DNA of 56,145 bases from Desulfovibrionaceae bacterium (GCA_031082225.1 JAVHLG010000021.1:1-56145); one strand, 5' to 3'. Positions 1 through 9,077 are shown, counted from the first letter of the stretch. A program made the numbers and translations. Notes: generated from the sequence alone by a model not told the origin.

Positions 1-20
1 GCTTCGCAGCCCGGCCACAC

Positions 21-82
21 GCCCGGAAAGGCGGGGTGGGGAGCCCGGAAAGGCGGGGTGGGGAGCCCGGAAAGGCAGGGTG
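21..82. repeat. Tandem 22-bp GC-rich repeat
   Basis: A 22-base unit beginning GCCCGGAAAGGCGGGG is perfectly repeated at 21-42 and 43-64. A third, diverging copy follows from 65, and weaker GGAAAGGC-type echoes continue to about 175. No convincing gene covers this stretch. The rest of positions 1-239 holds only GC-rich sequence, which may be the far end of a repeat-rich intergenic region running out of the window. Confidence 0.8.
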
Positions 83-239
83 CGGCGGCCGGGGATGCGT
101 TCGGAGAGGCGGGGCGGGACAGCCGGGTGCGCGGCCGGAAAGGCGCGGTGGACAGTCGTGGAAAGGCAGACGATGCCACGAAAACGCCGCCCCCCGGATG
201 GAGGGCGGCGCGGCGTCTGCGAGGCGACGGCAGGAAGGG

Positions 240-1877
240 CTATTCCCCAAGCAAAAGCAGGCTGGTGGCGGGCGTGTCCCCGGCGTTGAGCTTCCCCGTC
301 TGTTGGCACTGGGAACTCTGGCACGCAGCCAGACTCACCCCGGCGGCCAACTGGGCCGGTGTCACCGAGGCCGGGTCGAGCGGCTTGCAGTAGTTGAGAT
401 TGGCCAAGGCGATAAAACCGGGGTTGTCCGAATCATACTTCGAAACAGACTCCGTGGAGCAGCCGTACTTGCCGTTGGCAGCCATGCAGGAAATCTGCGT
501 CGCATAGGAACCACCCGTGTCCACCCCGCAGCGGTTGGTCGCGGCGTCGTAGGACCAGGTCTGGTTGGCCGTGTCATAGGGCCTCTGTCCGGCCTGGCCC
601 GGGCACAGGGTCACCGTGACCGTGGAGCCCCACGTGTCGCATTGCAACGTCCCCACGCCGTCGTCGAACATCCAGGTGTACACCTCGTTGCCCGTGGCCT
701 TGAGCATCTTGACGTAGTTCATGTACGGCACACCCTTGCCCTGGGCCACCTTGGCGGTGTTGTACACGCCCTCGGTCCCGTCCGGACCCACGGCGCACTG
801 CGGTCCGCCGCATCCCGGGGTCAGGCACTTCTTGGCATAGGCGTCCCAGCCTGCATAGGGCATGAGTGAGCAGGCGTAGTAGTCCGCCACGTTCGGGACG
901 GGGTTTGGCGTGTTCGCCGGGGTGGTGGACAGGGCCACGTTGCAGCCGGTGTACTCGGGTTGCGTACCAAACAGCGCCATCCATTTGTCAAAGGCGATGC
1001 AGGCCGTGGAGTAGTTCTCCCATCCCGTGTTCTGGTTGGCGATCTGCAGGTTGTAGGTGTTGGAACTCGGAGGGGTGCACACGCTCGTGTATTCGGTAGA
1101 GATGGTGGTTGTGTCCTCCGAGGGGCAACTGGCCAGGTCTGCGACGAGGGTCCGTCCGGGATACGAGCAGTTGAAGGACTGCCAGTTGGCGATGGTGACG
1201 CCCATGGGGATGCTGAAGGCCGTCACCGCGCTGGTGTCGTAATAGTCAACGCCCTGGAGCCGTTGCGAGGGCGCGGAGGGGTTGTAGGTGCATTCGTTTT
1301 GGCGTGCGCCGCCCCAGTATTCGCAACCCGGGCTGTATTCGAAAAGGGTGTCCATGCCGTTGCTGTTCCTGCCCGGGTCCGAGCCGATCAGGCAGTTATT
1401 GGGCAGGCCGGTGTTGCCGGTGTCGAACCCGGTGCAGCCGAACACGAACTTCAGACTGCCGCTGCCCGCCCCGGCGTCCGGCAGGCAGAACTGCTCCGTG
1501 GCCCCGGAGGCCACGGTGTAGGCCGTGGGTACGCCGGCGACCACGTTGCCCACCAGGACGAAGGTGTTCGGGTCGGTATTCGACACCAGAAACGTTTTGT
1601 TGGGGGTGGCGACCGATGTCGTGTAGGAGTTGGCTAAAAGCGCCCGGGACAGGGGGTCGGCCGAGGTGGTCAGGAGCACCTGGGCGGAGTCGGCGCAGTT
1701 GTTGATGACGTTGACGCGCTGGGTGTAGCTGAAGGTCTGGTTGGGGTTGAGGCCCCATTGGGGATCGCTGTTTGTCGTGAAACTCTGGCATTGCTGCGCC
1801 CAAGTCCAGCCAGGGAACAGGATGGCCAAGGCCACGGCCGCCATCAGACGCACAACCGGCTGTCGGATAGATTTCAT
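240..1877 (-). CDS. Cys-rich secreted protein of unknown function
   Basis: A 545-residue protein starting at the ATG at 1877, which has a GGGAGGG ribosome site five bases upstream; a longer in-frame start at 1913 lacks one. The N-terminus is a typical Sec signal peptide (basic start, hydrophobic VALAILFPG, cleavage near TWAQ). The mature part holds about two dozen cysteines spread over its length and many Asn, Thr, Tyr and Gly residues, which suggests a disulfide-stabilised or covalently linked extracytoplasmic domain. There are no CxxCH haem motifs and no transmembrane segment after the signal. I do not recognise the family. It stands alone, with a 374-base gap to the next gene and no operon partner. 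Confidence 0.75.
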   Translation of the reverse strand: MKSIRQPVVRLMAAVALAILFPGWTWAQQCQSFTTNSDPQWGLNPNQTFSYTQRVNVINNCADSAQVLLTTSADPLSRALLANSYTTSVATPNKTFLVSNTDPNTFVLVGNVVAGVPTAYTVASGATEQFCLPDAGAGSGSLKFVFGCTGFDTGNTGLPNNCLIGSDPGRNSNGMDTLFEYSPGCEYWGGARQNECTYNPSAPSQRLQGVDYYDTSAVTAFSIPMGVTIANWQSFNCSYPGRTLVADLASCPSEDTTTISTEYTSVCTPPSSNTYNLQIANQNTGWENYSTACIAFDKWMALFGTQPEYTGCNVALSTTPANTPNPVPNVADYYACSLMPYAGWDAYAKKCLTPGCGGPQCAVGPDGTEGVYNTAKVAQGKGVPYMNYVKMLKATGNEVYTWMFDDGVGTLQCDTWGSTVTVTLCPGQAGQRPYDTANQTWSYDAATNRCGVDTGGSYATQISCMAANGKYGCSTESVSKYDSDNPGFIALANLNYCKPLDPASVTPAQLAAGVSLAACQSSQCQQTGKLNAGDTPATSLLLLGE

Positions 1878-2251
1878 AGTCCCTCCCGAGACGAGGCATC
1901 GTTTCAGGTACACGTCACAGGCTCCGTTAACGAATCCGCAGAGGCTTTTTTCTGAATGAAAAATCGTCGAGGCGGTCGAAACGCCGGTAAAAGACGAAGC
2001 TGCTACGGCACAGTGGGCGCTTCCTGGCAGTTGAATGCCGCAAAATACCGCATTCTGGCTTCAATTAGACCACGCCACGAGGCGCAAGTCAATGCGGGTT
2101 CGCTGGATTTCTGATGAAGCAGCCTGAAAGGGGGGCGACAAAACGCATAAGTACAGGCTGTGCAGCCGCTTCGGCCGCGTCCTGTCCGTCGTGGCCAGGG
2201 TCATCCGTTTTCGCGACGGCTGCCCGGCCAGTCGTCAGCCGCTGTGGGATG
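1878..2251. other. Intergenic gap, 374 bases
   Basis: Between the start of the secreted protein and the end of the flavoprotein gene. It is more AT-rich near 1930-2060 than its surroundings and holds a short inverted repeat, GAATGC (2033-2038) with GCATTC (2050-2055). No supported gene or confident promoter was seen. Confidence 0.5.
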
Positions 2252-3448
2252 TCATGTCCTGCAGGTCGTCAGGGCCATGGCCGCAGCATGGGCCGAGGCG
2301 AAGGCCCAGTGCAGGTTGAAGCCGCCCAGGCGTCCGGTGACGTCCAGGGTCTCGCCGATGAAGAACAACCCGGGGACGGCCAGGGACTCCATGGTCTTGG
2401 AGGAGATGCCGGAGGTGTCCACCCCGCCGATGGTGACCTCGGCCTTGGCGTAACCCTCGGCGGCGGCCGGGGTGAAGGGGAAGGCGTGCAGACCGTCCAG
2501 AAAGGCCAGCAGTCGCTTACGGGGAAGCGCGGCGGCCATGCCCGCAAGGCCTGCGCGGCGGCACAGTTCGGCGGCCAGCCGGGCGGGCAGATGGCGGGCC
2601 AGGGCGTTTTTGACGTCCTGGCGGGGGGCGTCGTCCGGCAGGGTTTCCAGATTGCGGCCCGGGCACAGGTCGATGTGCATGGTCTGGCCCGGCCGCCAGA
2701 AAAGCGAAGCGTCGAGCACGGCCGGGCCGGAGAGGCCCTGGTGGGTGAAGAGCAGGTCGCCGTGGACGGTCGGTCCATCCGGGACGCGGATGCCCACGGG
2801 CAGGGCGGTCCCGGCCAGGGCGCGGCAGAAAGGCGCCATGTCCGGCGCGGCCAGAAGGGGCGTCAGTCCCGGCCGGGTGGGAACCACGGGCATGCCGAAG
2901 CTTGCGGCGATGCGGTATCCCAAATCCGACGCGCCCAGGCGCGGCCAGGACAGTCCCCCCGTGGCCACCACCAGGCAGGCCGAGGCCAGCGGACCGGAGG
3001 GAGTGGTCACCGTGAACCGGCCGGACGCCGGGTCGGCGTTGCGGCCGACGTCGAGAATCCGGGTCTGGTCGAGGATGCGGGCTCCGGCGGTCCGGGCCTG
3101 GGCCACCAGGAATTCCGCCATGGCCTGGCCTCCCTGGCGGCAAAACACCTTGCCGTGGTCCTCCTCGGCGGTTTCCAGGCCTGCGGCATGGACCCTGTCC
3201 AGGAGATCGGCCGGGGTGAAGCGGGCCAGGGCGGATTTGACGAAATGGGGGTTTTGGCCCACGTAGTCGGTAGGGGCGACCCGGGCGTTGGTCAGGTTGC
3301 ACCGGCCGCCGCCGCTTACGCGCACCTTGCGGGCCGGATCGCGGGAATGGTCCAGGACCAGGGCGGACAGGCCCCCGGCGGCGCACAGGGCGGCGCACAG
3401 AAGGCCCGAGGCCCCGGCCCCGAGGATGATCGCGTCATGGCGGTTCAT
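2252..3448 (-). CDS. BaiN/HI0933 family NAD(P)/FAD-dependent oxidoreductase
   Basis: A 398-residue flavoprotein. I chose the ATG at 3448 because the dinucleotide-binding motif GAGASG (residues 10-15) then sits right at the N-terminus, as the family requires; the longer reading frame adds an unrelated extension. The second family signature is GGGRCNLTNA, followed by a glycine-rich ATGGLSWP segment and a C-terminal GGFNLHWAFASAHAAA FAD-contact region. Members of this family (TIGR00275, BaiN) are cytosolic flavin enzymes; BaiN reduces bile acids in clostridia, but the substrate here is unknown. It is divergent from the alcohol dehydrogenase, with 58 bases between the starts. Confidence 0.88.
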   Translation of the reverse strand: MNRHDAIILGAGASGLLCAALCAAGGLSALVLDHSRDPARKVRVSGGGRCNLTNARVAPTDYVGQNPHFVKSALARFTPADLLDRVHAAGLETAEEDHGKVFCRQGGQAMAEFLVAQARTAGARILDQTRILDVGRNADPASGRFTVTTPSGPLASACLVVATGGLSWPRLGASDLGYRIAASFGMPVVPTRPGLTPLLAAPDMAPFCRALAGTALPVGIRVPDGPTVHGDLLFTHQGLSGPAVLDASLFWRPGQTMHIDLCPGRNLETLPDDAPRQDVKNALARHLPARLAAELCRRAGLAGMAAALPRKRLLAFLDGLHAFPFTPAAAEGYAKAEVTIGGVDTSGISSKTMESLAVPGLFFIGETLDVTGRLGGFNLHWAFASAHAAAMALTTCRT

Positions 3449-3506
3449 GGCCGGTGTTGTGCCGTTTTCGGGAGCGGGAGGCAACTGTCTGGAAAAGGAG
3501 CGGACT

Positions 3507-4673
3507 ATGCGGTTCACGTTTGCGGGGCCGGGGCGCATTGTGTTCGGCCCAGGCGTCGTTTCGGAGTTGCCGGGGATCGTGGTCGGATTGGGGGAGCGGG
3601 CGCTTCTGGTGACCGGCGGGCATCCCGACCGGTTTCAGGGGATTGAGGACGGGCTGGGCGCGGCCGGGGTGTTCGTGACGCAATATGCCGTGACCGGCGA
3701 GCCCACGGTGGCCATGGCCGAGGCCGGGGCCCGGCTGGCCCGGGCCGAAGGCTGCCAGGCGGTGGTGTCCGTGGGCGGCGGCAGCGTCATGGATACGGGC
3801 AAGGCCGTGGCCGCGCTGGCGGCCAATCCCGGCGATCCGTACGATTTTCTGGAGGTGGTGGGCCGGGGGATGCCCCTTGGGCGAAGGCCCCTGCCCCATG
3901 TGGCCGTGCCCACCACGGCCGGGACCGGGGCCGAGGCCACGGCCAACGCCGTGCTGCTTTCGCCCGGGCATCAGGTGAAGGTGAGCCTGCGTTCGCCGGG
4001 GATGCTGCCCGACATGGCCCTGGTGGACCCGGAACTGACGCATGGCCTGCCGCCCGGGGTCACGGCGGCCACGGGGCTTGACGCCCTGACCCAGCTTCTG
4101 GAGGCCTTCGTGTCGCGCCACAAAAATCCCATGACCGACGCCCTGTGCCGCGAGGGGCTTGCCCGCGCCGCCCGGTCCCTGGAACGGGCCTTTCGGGATG
4201 GTTCCGACGCGGCGGCCCGGGAGGACATGGCCCTGGCCGCGCTTTTCAGCGGCCTGGCCCTGGCCAACGCCAGGCTCGGGGCGGTGCATGGGCTGGCCGC
4301 GCCCATCGGGGGGGAGTTCCCTGCGCCGCATGGCTTTGTGTGCGCCAGGCTTTTACCCCTGGCCATGGAGGCCAACGTGCGGGCGCTTGCGGCGCGCGAC
4401 CCGGGATCGGCGGCCCTGGCCGCCTTTGCCGAGGCCGGGCGCATCCTGACGGGAGCATCCGCCGGAGCGGACGCGGCGGATGCGGCCGCCGGGGTGCAGT
4501 GGGTGCGGGGGCTGTGCCGCAGGCTGGGCACGCCGCCCCTGTCGGATTTCGGCATGACGGCCGCCGCCGTGCCGGGTATCGCGGCCAAGGGGCTTCGCGC
4601 CAGCAGCATGCGGGGCAATCCTGTGGAACTGACGCAGGAGGATCTGGAGGCGATGCTTCGGGCGGCGTTGTAG
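3507..4673 (+). CDS. Iron-containing alcohol dehydrogenase family protein
   Basis: A 388-residue group III (iron-type) alcohol dehydrogenase homologue. The start at 3507 has an AAGGAG site six bases upstream. The NAD(P)-binding GGGSVMDTGK segment, the PTTAGTGAEAT signature and the C-terminal HGLAAPIGGEFPAPHG metal-ligand region are all present. The Asp ligand is D192 in the DALTQ motif, but the His that normally follows four residues later is Gln196; DALTQ is a recurrent variant of the family. Metal use is therefore uncertain. It probably oxidises or reduces a small alcohol or aldehyde in the cytosol. Nothing nearby names a substrate. Confidence 0.85.
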   Translation: MRFTFAGPGRIVFGPGVVSELPGIVVGLGERALLVTGGHPDRFQGIEDGLGAAGVFVTQYAVTGEPTVAMAEAGARLARAEGCQAVVSVGGGSVMDTGKAVAALAANPGDPYDFLEVVGRGMPLGRRPLPHVAVPTTAGTGAEATANAVLLSPGHQVKVSLRSPGMLPDMALVDPELTHGLPPGVTAATGLDALTQLLEAFVSRHKNPMTDALCREGLARAARSLERAFRDGSDAAAREDMALAALFSGLALANARLGAVHGLAAPIGGEFPAPHGFVCARLLPLAMEANVRALAARDPGSAALAAFAEAGRILTGASAGADAADAAAGVQWVRGLCRRLGTPPLSDFGMTAAAVPGIAAKGLRASSMRGNPVELTQEDLEAMLRAAL

Positions 4674-4870
4674 GGGCCGCCGGGGAGGCGGCGCGCGCAT
4701 CCATGGCTTTTGGCCGCAGCGCCAGGGCCATGGCCGGGCTGATAAACAGCCGTGCCGCGACCCGTCGCGTTCGCGCCGCGCTCGTCCCGTCGCCGCCAGC
4801 CGCGTGCGCTGTGCTCGGCAGATAAGCCTGAACCCTTGCCGCACTCGTCCCGTCCCCCGCCATCCGCCCC

Positions 4871-5272
4871 TTAAAACGGCTGGTAGCCCCGGCCCATATG
4901 CTCCGAGGCGTCAAAGGCGTTTTCGATATGCCGCAGGCTTGGACCGCGCGGGGTCTCGGTGACGGTGACCACGTCGAAACGGCAGGGCTGGTTCCAACTG
5001 TCCGTGGCCGTGAGGTAGGCGCAGGCGGCCCGGACCAGGCGGGTGCGTTTGGAGGCGGTGACGGCCCCGGCCGGATCGGCCTGGGGGGCGGCGGCCCGGG
5101 TCTTGACCTCCACGAAGACCAGGGTGTCGCCATGCACGCAGACCACGTCGATCTCGCCTTTCGGGCAGCGCCAGTTGCGGGCCACAACGCGATATCCGGC
5201 GGCAGCCAGGTGGTCGGCGGCCTGATCCTCGCCGTGTCGGCCGGTGGCCAGGTGGGCGGCGTCCGTGGTCAT
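4871..5272 (-). CDS. YraN/UPF0102 family nuclease-like protein
   Basis: A 133-residue protein of the YraN family, which has an endonuclease-like (Holliday-junction-resolvase-like) fold. Visible signatures are GRHGEDQAADHLAAAGY near the N-terminus, NWRCPKGEIDVVC and VFVEVKTRAA, which carry the E-x-D-x(n)-E-x-K arrangement of this nuclease superfamily. Its ATG overlaps the stop of the upstream phosphatase gene by four bases (ATGA), so it is translationally coupled and last in the minus-strand block. Its cellular role in this family is not established. Confidence 0.9.
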   Translation of the reverse strand: MTTDAAHLATGRHGEDQAADHLAAAGYRVVARNWRCPKGEIDVVCVHGDTLVFVEVKTRAAAPQADPAGAVTASKRTRLVRAACAYLTATDSWNQPCRFDVVTVTETPRGPSLRHIENAFDASEHMGRGYQPF

Positions 5273-7206
5273 CCCTTGTAGGTCAGGGCCAGGACGGTGA
5301 TGTCGTCGGCCTGGGGGGCGTCGCCTTCATAGGTGATGACCGATTCCATGACCGTGCCGGTCAGGGCGACGGCGCTTTTGTCCGTGGCCGTGCGCAAAAG
5401 CGCCAGCAACCGTTCGCTGGAATACAGCTCCTCGGCCTCGTTCATGGCCTCGGTGACCCCGTCGGTGTAGACCACCAGGGCCTCGCCCGGCCGCATGGTG
5501 ATGCGGCCCGTGCGGTAGGCCGAATCCTCCATGACGCCCAGGAAGAGACCGCGCGGCACCTCCAGAAAATCGGCTCCGCCGTCCGCGCGCATAAGCACGG
5601 GCGGGTTGTGCCCGGCGTTGGAGAAGACGAGTTCGCCCGTGGTGAAGTCGAGGATGGCGCAGAACATGGTGACGAAGAGCAGTTGCTCGTTGTCCACGCA
5701 CAGCTCCGTGTTGACCTTGGTCAGGATGTCCGCCGGGTCCATGCCCGGTTCGGCGTTGCCTTTGACGAGGGTCTTGGAGACGGCCATGAACAGGGCGGCG
5801 GGCACGCCCTTGCCGGAGACGTCGCCCACGGAGAAGAACAGGTGGCTGTCGTCGAGCAAAAAGAAGTCGTAGAGGTCGCCGCCCACCTCCCGGGCCGGTT
5901 CCAGGGCCGCGTGCAGATCGAAGCGGCCGATGTCCGGGAAGGGCGGGAAGCGTTTGGGCAAAAAGCTCATCTGGATATTTTTGGCGATTTTTAATTCCGA
6001 CTCCATGCGCTCCTTGGCCTTGGTGGTCTCGGTCAGGTTGGCGATGTAGTCCTTGAGGGCGTTGCGCATGTCGTGGAAGGAGCGCGACAGTTCCCCGACC
6101 TCGTCGCCGCCCGTGGCCGTGGGCAGGTCCACGTCCAGGTTGCCCTTGGCGATTTCGGAGGTCTTCTCGGCCAGGGCGCGAAGCGGCTTCGTGATGCGGA
6201 TGGAGATGGCCGCGATGACCGCGAAAAGCAGGGCGAAGCCGGCCAGGGCGATGGTGAGGATCTCCCGGCTTAAGATATGCAGATCGGCCAGGAGTTCCTT
6301 TTCCGGCATGATGATGCCCATGGACCAGCCGGTGGAGGGGACCGGGATGTAATAGACCCAGGCGGGCTTGCCGGTGAAGGCCTCGGGAAGCCGGGCGTAT
6401 CCTTCCTGGCCCTGGACCATGGCCTTGCCGATGTCGCGCAGTTCCAGGCTGTCCATGGCCTCGGCCAGGCTGAAGATGCTCTCGCGCATGAGGTAGCGCT
6501 TTTCAGGATGGGCCACGAACACGCCGTTTTTACTCAGCAAAAAAGCGTAGCCCGACTGGTAGACGGAGATCTTGGCCACCAGGGACTTGAGCCAGTCCAG
6601 GGAGATGTCCGCCGTGACCACGCCGGAGAAGGCCTTGCCCGCATTGCGGTAGAAGGGAATGCTCAGCGTGGTCATGAGGATGTTGCCGCCGCCCTCATCG
6701 TAATAGGGCTCGCTCCACATGGGTTTTTTCAGTTCCCTGGGGATCAGGTACCAGTCCTGCAGGAAGTAGTCGTAGTCCTCTCCGCCCAGCATGGTGAAGC
6801 CCAGGCCGTTTTTTTCCTTGAAATAATAGGGGGCGAAAAACCGTTCCTGCGCATCAAAGGCGTAAGGCTCGAAGGCCACGGTGGTTCCGTAGACCTCGGG
6901 CACGGCGTGCAGGAAGTCGCGTAGAAACTCCTTGAGTTCGTCCATGTCCGGAAAGGACTCGTCCAGGTTGAAGGCCAGGAAGGTGGGAATGCGGCCCACC
7001 CCGGCAAAGATCGTCTCCATGCGCTGCACCGAGGCATGGGCCAGGTTTCGGACGCTCTCCCGGACGTTTTTGAGGATGATCTGGCGGGTGCAATAATAAT
7101 TGTAGGCACCGGCCGCCGCAAAGATGATGGTGGTGCTGGTGAGGATGAACAGGGCCAGCTTGAAGCCCAGGCCGCGATGCCGCAGGCTACTTGAAGGGGT
7201 CGGCAT
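5269..7206 (-). CDS. Cache-HAMP-SpoIIE (PP2C-type) serine phosphatase
   Basis: A 645-residue membrane receptor phosphatase. The ATG at 7206 puts a transmembrane helix (LALFILTSTTIIFAAAG) near the start, then a periplasmic Cache sensor of about 270 residues, a second transmembrane segment (ILTIALAGFALLFAVIAAIS), a HAMP linker, a short coiled coil and a C-terminal SpoIIE/PP2C phosphatase. Catalytic acidic motifs are visible: GDLYDFF, GDVSGKG, VYTDGVTEA and DDITVLAL. Such proteins usually dephosphorylate an anti-sigma-factor antagonist. The gene overlaps the upstream binding-protein gene by 20 bases and yraN by four, so the three are likely co-translated. Confidence 0.92.
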   Translation of the reverse strand: MPTPSSSLRHRGLGFKLALFILTSTTIIFAAAGAYNYYCTRQIILKNVRESVRNLAHASVQRMETIFAGVGRIPTFLAFNLDESFPDMDELKEFLRDFLHAVPEVYGTTVAFEPYAFDAQERFFAPYYFKEKNGLGFTMLGGEDYDYFLQDWYLIPRELKKPMWSEPYYDEGGGNILMTTLSIPFYRNAGKAFSGVVTADISLDWLKSLVAKISVYQSGYAFLLSKNGVFVAHPEKRYLMRESIFSLAEAMDSLELRDIGKAMVQGQEGYARLPEAFTGKPAWVYYIPVPSTGWSMGIIMPEKELLADLHILSREILTIALAGFALLFAVIAAISIRITKPLRALAEKTSEIAKGNLDVDLPTATGGDEVGELSRSFHDMRNALKDYIANLTETTKAKERMESELKIAKNIQMSFLPKRFPPFPDIGRFDLHAALEPAREVGGDLYDFFLLDDSHLFFSVGDVSGKGVPAALFMAVSKTLVKGNAEPGMDPADILTKVNTELCVDNEQLLFVTMFCAILDFTTGELVFSNAGHNPPVLMRADGGADFLEVPRGLFLGVMEDSAYRTGRITMRPGEALVVYTDGVTEAMNEAEELYSSERLLALLRTATDKSAVALTGTVMESVITYEGDAPQADDITVLALTYKG

Positions 7207-8188
7207 AAAACGCCTCGTATGGCGGACTGTCGGCGAGGATGTTCGCCCGGGACATGGCCGTGACCACGGCGTCGTATTCGGCCCGGGACAGGGAGCCGGG
7301 CGCGGCGGCGACGCCTTGGGGCGAGATGATGTCCTGCATGCGGGCCAGCATCCACTTCTGATGCATGCGGTTGGTGGGCAGGTTGGCGGCGTTGACATGG
7401 CTCATGACGATGTCCAGGGCCTTGTCGGGATTGGCGAAGGCCCACCGCCAGCCCTCCAGGGACGCCTCGGCCACGGCCCGGCACAGGTCGGGATCCTCGC
7501 GCCAGGTCTTTTCCAGGCAGTAGATGCCGTCCTCGGGAAAGCTCAGCCCGTGCTCGTCCATGGAGAAGACCGTGAGTTCGTCCGGGTCGAGACCGGTATT
7601 CAGGATGGTGTGGTATTCGTTGTAGAGCATGCCGGACACCGCATCCACGCCGCCGCGCAGGAAGAGATCCACGGTGAACCCCTGGGGCCTGGGGATGACG
7701 CGTACCCCGCAGTCCCGGAAGAACGTCTCCTGCTGGAGCCGAAACTCCGGTCCCCACATGCTGACCTTGCGGCCGTCCAGGTCTCTGGGTTCGCGGATGC
7801 CGCCGTCCTTTCTGGCGATGAGCAGAAGCGAGGAGCGGCGAACGATCTGGCAGATGTTGACCAGGGGCAGGCCTTCGGAGCGCAGTCGCAGGGCCGTGGC
7901 CAGAAAAAAGGTGCCGAAGGTGGCCCGGCCTTCGGCCAAAAGCCTGGACGGCGGGCTTTTCGGGCCGCCGCGCAGGATGGTCATGTCCACGCCGCGCTGG
8001 CGGTAAAATCCTTTGGCCAGGGCCACGTAGTAGCCCGCGAACTGGGCCTGGGGCTCCCACTGGGGGATGAGCACGGCCTTTTTGAGCTCCTGGGCCGCCG
8101 CAGGGGGGCAGGGCGCGGCCAAAAGTCCCAGGAGGGCGATGAGCAGGCCTGCCAGATGGCCGGGGCGCAGGGGTGAAACGACCGACAT
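7187..8188 (-). CDS. NMT1/THI5-like periplasmic substrate-binding protein
   Basis: A 333-residue exported protein; the start at 8188 leads straight into a signal peptide (LAGLLIALLGLLAAPCPPAAA). The mature part reads KKAVLIPQWEPQAQFAGYYV, then AKGFYRQRGVDM, which is characteristic of the NMT1/THI5 family of pyrimidine-precursor or sulfonate/nitrate-type binding proteins. No ABC permease or ATPase gene is nearby. Instead the stop codon region overlaps the start of the Cache-SpoIIE phosphatase by 20 bases, which suggests that it works as the ligand-binding partner of that receptor rather than in uptake. The ligand is unknown. No strong ribosome site is seen. Confidence 0.85.
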   Translation of the reverse strand: MSVVSPLRPGHLAGLLIALLGLLAAPCPPAAAQELKKAVLIPQWEPQAQFAGYYVALAKGFYRQRGVDMTILRGGPKSPPSRLLAEGRATFGTFFLATALRLRSEGLPLVNICQIVRRSSLLLIARKDGGIREPRDLDGRKVSMWGPEFRLQQETFFRDCGVRVIPRPQGFTVDLFLRGGVDAVSGMLYNEYHTILNTGLDPDELTVFSMDEHGLSFPEDGIYCLEKTWREDPDLCRAVAEASLEGWRWAFANPDKALDIVMSHVNAANLPTNRMHQKWMLARMQDIISPQGVAAAPGSLSRAEYDAVVTAMSRANILADSPPYEAFYADPFK

Positions 8189-8243
8189 GTCTGGATGCGT
8201 ATGCCTTTTTCCCAAAAAAAGGAAGCCGGGGCCCGCGCGGCGC

Positions 8244-8465
8244 TTAGTCTGTCCCGGCGTCGCCTTCCTGATATTCCAGGATGTCCCCCGGGGTGCAGTC
8301 GAGGGTGCGGCAGATGGCCTCAAGCGTGGAGAAGCGGATGGCCCTGGCCTTGCCCGTCTTGAGGATGGACAGGTTCTGGGCGGTGATGCCCACGGCCTCG
8401 GCCAGATCCTTGGAGGCGACCTTGCGGCGGGCCAGCATTACGTCCAGATTGACGATGATGGGCAT
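8244..8465 (-). CDS. YozG-like Cro/CI family HTH regulator
   Basis: A 73-residue single-domain DNA-binding protein. The sequence NLDVMLARRKVASKDLAEAVGIT, the recognition segment around NLSILKTGKARAIRFSTLEAI and the ending CTPGDILEY match the small XRE/YozG-like family. Such regulators are commonly paired with a DUF2975 membrane protein, and here the DUF2975 gene lies 78 bases upstream on the same strand. It may bind the AT-rich dyads upstream of this operon, but that is inference. Confidence 0.9.
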   Translation of the reverse strand: MPIIVNLDVMLARRKVASKDLAEAVGITAQNLSILKTGKARAIRFSTLEAICRTLDCTPGDILEYQEGDAGTD

Positions 8466-8543
8466 GGCGTGGGCTCGTGCCGCGCTCCCCGGGACAGGGG
8501 GCCGGGGAACGCGGGTTGCGTTGCAGGTGATGGGCGCGTCGCT

Positions 8544-9077
8544 TCAGACGGTCAGGGCCTGTTCCTCGTCGAGCCTGCGCCCCTCGTCCATGACCCAGGA
8601 GATGAGCAGAACCAGGCCGCCCAGAAACAGGCAGTCGAGTTCCCCGGAGCCGATGCCGAGCATGAACAGCCGCGTGCCCGGCGGGTTGGGCAGGGTGATG
8701 ATCATGGACAGAAGGGGCGTCTGGACGAAGGCCGCCCCGGCCCAACACAGCAGCGACTTGCCCAGGTCGCGGTAGCAGGCCACGTTTTGTGCGTCGAAGA
8801 TGATCCCCTTCCGGTACAGGGCGAAAAGCCGCCGCAACCGCGACAGGGCGTAGAGCAAAACCCCGCAGGGGATCATGGTGACGAGAAAGCCCAGCAGACG
8901 CAGGCCGTATCCGAGTTTCGCAGACGGGGCCACGGGCAACGGGGCGTACATGGATTGGGGCAGTTCGTTGAGAAAGAACCAGTAGGCCGCAAGACAAAGG
9001 GGCACAAGGCCCATGAGCGCCAGGCACAGGGCATTGAAGGCCCGGCTTGCGCTGCGGATGCGACCGAGATTGTCCAT
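8544..9077 (-). CDS. DUF2975 family membrane protein
   Basis: A 177-residue integral membrane protein. The ATG at 9077 has a GGAGG site seven bases upstream. Four hydrophobic segments are visible (around ALCLALMGLVPLCLAAYWFF, LRLLGFLVTMIPCGVLLY, LLCWAGAAFVQTPLLSMI and ELDCLFLGGLVLLISWVMDE), with the LYRKGIIFDAQNV motif typical of DUF2975 between the second and third. It sits between the lipoprotein gene (13-base gap) and the YozG-like regulator, the usual partner. Function unknown. Confidence 0.85.
   Translation of the reverse strand: MDNLGRIRSASRAFNALCLALMGLVPLCLAAYWFFLNELPQSMYAPLPVAPSAKLGYGLRLLGFLVTMIPCGVLLYALSRLRRLFALYRKGIIFDAQNVACYRDLGKSLLCWAGAAFVQTPLLSMIITLPNPPGTRLFMLGIGSGELDCLFLGGLVLLISWVMDEGRRLDEEQALTV

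Noticed and set aside
36-869. A long plus-strand open frame (277 codons) across the start of the window.
   Set aside because: It is Arg/Gly/Ala-rich, runs through tandem repeats and is antisense to a secreted protein with signal peptide and ribosome site.
4775-4857. Two 20-base GCCGC[G/A]CTCGTCCCGTC-type repeats 63 bases apart behind the alcohol dehydrogenase gene.
   Set aside because: Real similarity, but short, GC-rich and isolated. No function can be supported.
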